A stretch of DNA of 64,000 bases from Hesseltinella vesiculosa (Eukaryota > Mucoromycota > Mucoromycetes > Mucorales > Cunninghamellaceae). The notes beneath the pieces are model-generated. The model saw only the letters and a program-made list of their open reading frames with translations. It did not search any database and was not told where the DNA came from. The stretch is taken from NCBI GenBank assembly GCA_002104935.1, contig MCGT01000010.1, forward strand, positions 186,001-250,000, in the 5' to 3' direction. Shown in pieces: positions 59,214-64,000 of this stretch. The position numbers and the translations under genes are program-made. How positions within the stretch are numbered: position 1 is the stretch's first letter; every line of letters begins with the position of its first letter.

Positions 59214-59354
59214 AAAGTGGCTAGTCTGCTTCTCTCTCGTCCTTCCCAGATATCTATCTGCTGTAAATTGGCGCGACTCTTCTGTCGCGTACCAGGACTG
59301 ACATCCCTGGCTATTTTCTTTATTTTTTAATGGCAAATGAATACGCTTTTTATT

Positions 59355-59965
59355 TTACACAGCCTTGGCTTCTTCTACTTTTTCTACAGCTTCCTTTCCA
59401 CCAAATCTAAGAGAAAAAAGGTGAGTGGTGTACGGGGAAAGAGGGAGACTTACTTGTTGTATTGCAGCCAGCGGTAGCCTTGAGTCAGTTGTGCGCCTTC
59501 GTTAACAAAGTGGCAGGCAAACAAGAGGTAGTTTTTGGGTTGGACGGCCAAGGCAAAGCGCATGAACAAGGCAGAGTAAAGACACAGGGCTAAAAAGAAA
59601 GAGAGGAATGAGCTCAACAAAATTAAGAAAAAAAAAAGGTGTATGTACCACCGGTCATGTTGCCAGAGATCAAAGAGGCATCTTTTTTAATATCACCAAG
59701 GGCAGCCAAAGGAATACCCCAGTTAGCAACAGGACCCCAGAAATGCTAGAAAATTAGTAGACAATGTTGAATCATCCCAATCCATCGAGTATAAAAAAAG
59801 AATGCTTACGGTGCTAAGATAAAACAAAAAAAAAAAAAAAAGAGTTAGCATCCAAGGTTCACTTCATTAAAAAATGACTGCCTACCTCGTGATATAATCC
59901 TTGAATTCTGGTGACTTGACCTTTTGAACAATGCGGCTGGCAATGGAACCTGATGCTTGTGACAT
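59355..59965 (-). CDS. MPC1: Mitochondrial pyruvate carrier 1
   Basis: Subunit of the inner-membrane pyruvate carrier (heterodimer with MPC2/MPC3). Exons 59886-59965, 59810-59813, 59649-59745, 59454-59589 and 59355-59406 give 122 aa, normal for MPC1. The family core [20 protein letters not shown] is rebuilt only if a 4-nt exon (CACC) is included between two introns. Downstream are [35 protein letters not shown] and [10 protein letters not shown]. The C-terminus is Lys/Glu-rich. Both flanking introns have candidate branch points (GCTAAC; CTAAT) and standard GT-AG ends. Confidence 0.93.
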
Positions 59966-60303
59966 GCTTTTAAAAAGTGTTGAAGGAAAAAGAGGGGTCA
60001 AAAAAAAAAAAAAAAACGAAAAAAGAGGGACCGCTCCGGCGAAAACTCTTAATGTTTTGCTGAACACCGCAAAGCTGCCAATCACCGTACGTCATCAATA
60101 AGAAAACAAAATGAGTGACGAGGTCTAAATCTTTCGTTTTATTATGTCTTCTTTTTTTTTTTTTTTTTTTTTTATACGAGCAATGGCGACAAGGGGAATC
60201 GATCAAAATTAGTGTACAACTTGGACCCATGGATAGAGGTTCGTATGCTTTTTTTCTCTTTCTTATTCCTAGCAGTCTAGACTTTTTAGGCTTTCTGGGA
60301 TTC

Positions 60304-61237
60304 CTAGGCACTGACCTTGTTCCATTGAGTGCGAATGGCCATGGCTGAGGTGATCATACTAGTTTTTTTTTAAAAAAAAAGCGTCAATTATACCCCGTGA
60401 GTTCGCGCTATATTTCCAGTTCTTACCCAGCAATACCAACAACGCCTTCGTCAAAGCTGATGATACCAAGGCCAGAGGTGGGGATGACAATGTCACAAGC
60501 ATCTTGAATGAATTGGTAACGAGCAGAAACAAAGTCCCTATGTCAAATGAAAATGCAAAATGCTGTCGGCATGGCAACTACAAAGGAATTTTGCTTACTT
60601 TGTCAATTTCTTAGCATCAGCAGGGTCCGCCTTTTCACCAGCCGCCACCAATCGCTGGCGCTTTTCTTTCAGCACATTGAACTTGTGCACCCCCGATACC
60701 AACGAGGCTGAAAGAGCAATGAACCAGCATTTTTGGCCGAGGCGAGTGATGTCCTTGAGGTTGCTATCGTGTCTAAAGCTGATGATGTTCATCTTTTAAA
60801 GAATCACATGATCACCAAAAAAAGAAAGAGGTCAGATATGTCATCCCAGAGCTTGTGCCACCTCTTCGTGTAGAGAAAATCAGGGCCAAAAAAATGCACG
60901 TGTGATACCCACTTACCAAGTTGATCGCTTCAGTGGTATAGTACAGAAACATACCGACTTGCTTGAGGACAGTGGTGGCACGGAGAACGGGATCTTGGAT
61001 GGACAAACCCTTGATAGCATTGGTAGCAAATTCGACATTCTTGGCCAGACGGAAGAATTTACGGGCATTGCCCAAATGACCCTTGAGACCAGCCCATTTG
61101 GTGATCACATCCTTGGGAGCGCCTTGACGAGTCAAATAAAACACATAGAAACGAGAAAAGTATTGCACCAAACGGCACATCTTTTCACGGCCAGTGGTGG
61201 TATGCAAGAACTTGTTAAAGGTAGCGACGGAGGACAT
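60304..61237 (-). CDS. PEX11: Peroxisomal membrane biogenesis protein Pex11
   Basis: Peroxisome-elongation and division factor. Exons 60917-61237, 60599-60792, 60427-60537 and 60304-60358 give 226 aa. It begins MSSVATFNKFLHTTTGREKM then LVQYFSRFYVFYL, the amphipathic membrane-remodelling helix region of Pex11. Further features are GNARKFFRLAKNVEF, ALSASLVSGVHKFNVLKE, and the C-terminal IIPTSGLGII-like span (DIVIPTSGLGIISFDEGV) ending GMITSAMAIRTQWNKV. All exon phases agree. Divergently placed relative to no close gene; upstream is a 330-bp gap before RAB2. Confidence 0.92.
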
Positions 61238-61570
61238 GTTGATAAACGTTAAAGGGGAAAAAGAAAGAAAAGAAGAGAAGAGGGGATAAAAAAAAAAAAA
61301 AGTCTATTTTAGCAGTCCAGCGGGTCCTCAAATCTCCGTTCCGGGTTGGTTTGATCTTTTGACTGTGTGCACATGATTCTGGTGGAAAATGACAAACCGC
61401 ATTTTTTGTTTTTGGGGGACTCCCGGGGACCCACGAAGAGTCTCAATAAAGAGGTTTTTTTTTTGTTCTTTTATCATTCATTAGAGAGGGGTAACAATAT
61501 TGTGGGTGAGCCGTTAAAAAATAAATAATAGAGAGAGTAGGAGACGAGCAAAGAAAAATCTAAAACCATT
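61238..61570. other. Intergenic between PEX11 and RAB2
   Basis: 333 bp, both neighbours on the minus strand. Contains A and T runs; presumably the PEX11 promoter and RAB2 3' UTR. No gene seen. Confidence 0.4.
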
Positions 61571-62586
<1,016 letters not shown>

Positions 62587-62753
62587 GCTGAAGAAAGAAA
62601 AAGTAAAAGGCAAGAAAAAATGGAAAATAAAAAAAAAATGCGACTTGCCGCTTCTCCGTTTCACGTTTTTTTCTTTGCGTTGTTTTTTTTTTTTTTTTTT
62701 TTTTTTTTGTGCGCCTTATCATTGCATTTAGCACTACTCGAGATCATTAGTGT

Positions 62754-64000
62754 ATGGGAGAGCATGTACAAAGTCCTCCCAAAGGGAAATCGTTCATGAC
62801 ACATCAGCGAAAGAAGCAAACGGACCCACGAGGCAGGTCAATCAAACAAGAGACACGGCCAGGTTGCTAACATCCTTCCCCTTAGCAGGTTCCTGCAGTG
62901 GAGCGCCAGCCACGCCGTATACCAATGCGCCATCGTCAACGAGAACTCAATCTACCAAACAGACACGGTCTTCACCGAAAAACACCCAACTGCTCGTGGA
63001 AAACATATCACCAGTGCAACAGTTCCAATTGTTAATGGCCCCCACACTCGATCTGCATCAACGCACCCAAATAGCCGACCAGCTGTACGCGTGGGTGTTG
63101 CATGCCCATGATGCTAAGTTTGCCGATTGGCATCAGCGCCAGGAAATGATGAATTTGGTCGAACTGTGCCTGCAATCCACCCATCGGATCATCCCCCTCA
63201 TGGAAGGCCGTCGAGAGCTTGCCTGGAAGGAGAACCTAGCAAACGCCTTAGCCATGGCTGCCTGCTGCACTCGTCTGGATCTCCTGGTTGGCTGGTCCAC
63301 CGAGCTCTTGGCCAATCCCACCAATACCGCCACTCTGTATCCACCGCTGGCCATGCGGGCCTGGCTGCTGGATATCCTTCACCAGACCATCCATGCCTCA
63401 AATGCGAACTCCTTTGCCCAGCGCCAGTTTCAAGATTACTATGCAACGGCCATCCTACACCCTCTCTTGATCGCCCTCAACCAGCCCTCCTCCATCAAAC
63501 TACTGCCCTCCATCCTCCTTGTCTTGGACGCGCTCAATCGCTACTACCCGGCTGCTCTGATCTTTCAATTCAAACAAATCGTTGACTTGCTGGTTGGCTG
63601 GTATCTCGACCCTGCGGCATCAGCCAAAGATCGTGAGCTTCTTCGAGGTAATAAAACACTTGAAAAGGTCGAACCCTTTGTTCTCATCTTTTTTTTTTTT
63701 TTCAGATGCTTGGGCCAGTTATCAAGCATGCTGGACAGGTTCTCCTCCGTTTGCTCTGGAATTGCTTCAGCAGCTCTCTTCTGACCTGCAAGAAAGCCTG
63801 GCTCAAGAAGCCGTTGATTGGGAGTCTTGCCAATGCCTTTTATCGTGAGTAGAAACCTTATTTTTATTCGCCTGCGCCACCGACACCCTTTTTTTTTGCT
63901 CATGTGATATTGTTTTAGGTGCTTTGGTGATCTTTTACAAGTCATTGGCCCAAGCCTTGAGAATACCCGCTACAGTGATCCGCATTGGAATACCTCAATG
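62754..64000 (+). CDS. Probable SMG1-like PIKK kinase, N-terminal part (runs off window)
   Basis: Partial gene, at least 351 aa and still open at 64000. Model: exons 62754-62836, 62899-63647, 63706-63844 and 63919-64000. The start and first intron are uncertain; another splice (GC donor at 62833) is possible. The visible part is helical-repeat-like (LYAWVLHAHDAKF, ELCLQSTHRIIPLMEG, AWLLDILHQTIHA). The block SILLVLDALNRYYPAAL then QIVDLLVGWYLDP resembles the SMG1 N-terminal HEAT region (VDILVGWHID in animal SMG1). The kinase domain, expected about 1500 residues downstream, is outside the window. If right, it phosphorylates UPF1 in nonsense-mediated mRNA decay. Assignment is from recall of the family, so moderate. 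Confidence 0.55.

Overview
The window is nuclear DNA from a filamentous fungus, most likely an early-diverging (Mucoromycota, probably mucoralean) lineage. The reasons are many short introns (mostly 50-110 nt) with T-rich 3' ends, compact convergent and divergent gene pairs, Zn2Cys6 regulators (a fungal hallmark), and the probable N-terminus of an SMG1 kinase, a family usually missing from Dikarya. The species call is inference; no rRNA or marker gene is present. I saw no convincing tRNA, CRISPR array, prokaryotic operon or viral gene.

Layout. 0.5-10.3 kb is a gene-dense housekeeping block: KGD2 (2-oxoglutarate dehydrogenase E2), a bHLH regulator, an FHA protein with a forkhead-like C-terminal half, the complex I 30-kDa subunit, an AP180-type ANTH clathrin adaptor and a NIT2-type omega-amidase. 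10.3-23.1 kb is an accessory island. It holds a 21-bp tandem repeat, a large foldback palindrome, MITE-like inverted repeats, a diverged duplicated block, and four intronless genes for secreted proteins. Three of the four share Leu/Gly/Asp-rich amphipathic segments and dibasic (Kex2-like) sites, and look like an undescribed secreted family. 23.1-38 kb holds two large Zn2Cys6 regulators, the Golgi coiled-coil protein CASP/COY1 and a 1277-residue coiled-coil protein. 38.6-46.1 kb has a lipid kinase-like gene, a repeat-rich gap, an MFS transporter and an orphan multi-pass membrane protein. 46.9-64 kb is again dense: MOB1, an AAAP-type transporter, PFK-2/FBPase-2, a CBS+PB1 membrane-anchored protein, another MITE-like element, TRAPPC2L/TCA17, MPC1, PEX11, RAB2 and the start of a probable SMG1.

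Functional themes are mitochondrial carbon metabolism (KGD2, complex I, MPC1), glycolytic control (PFK-2/FBPase-2) and membrane traffic (AP180, CASP, TRAPPC2L, RAB2). The genes do not form one pathway and adjacency looks incidental.

Gene models were spliced by hand from splice sites, reading phase and conserved protein motifs. Exon coordinates are given per gene. The gene structures are themselves informative: MPC1 needs a 4-nt microexon, the RAB2 P-loop is split over three exons including one of 11 nt, and at least three introns require GC-AG splice sites.
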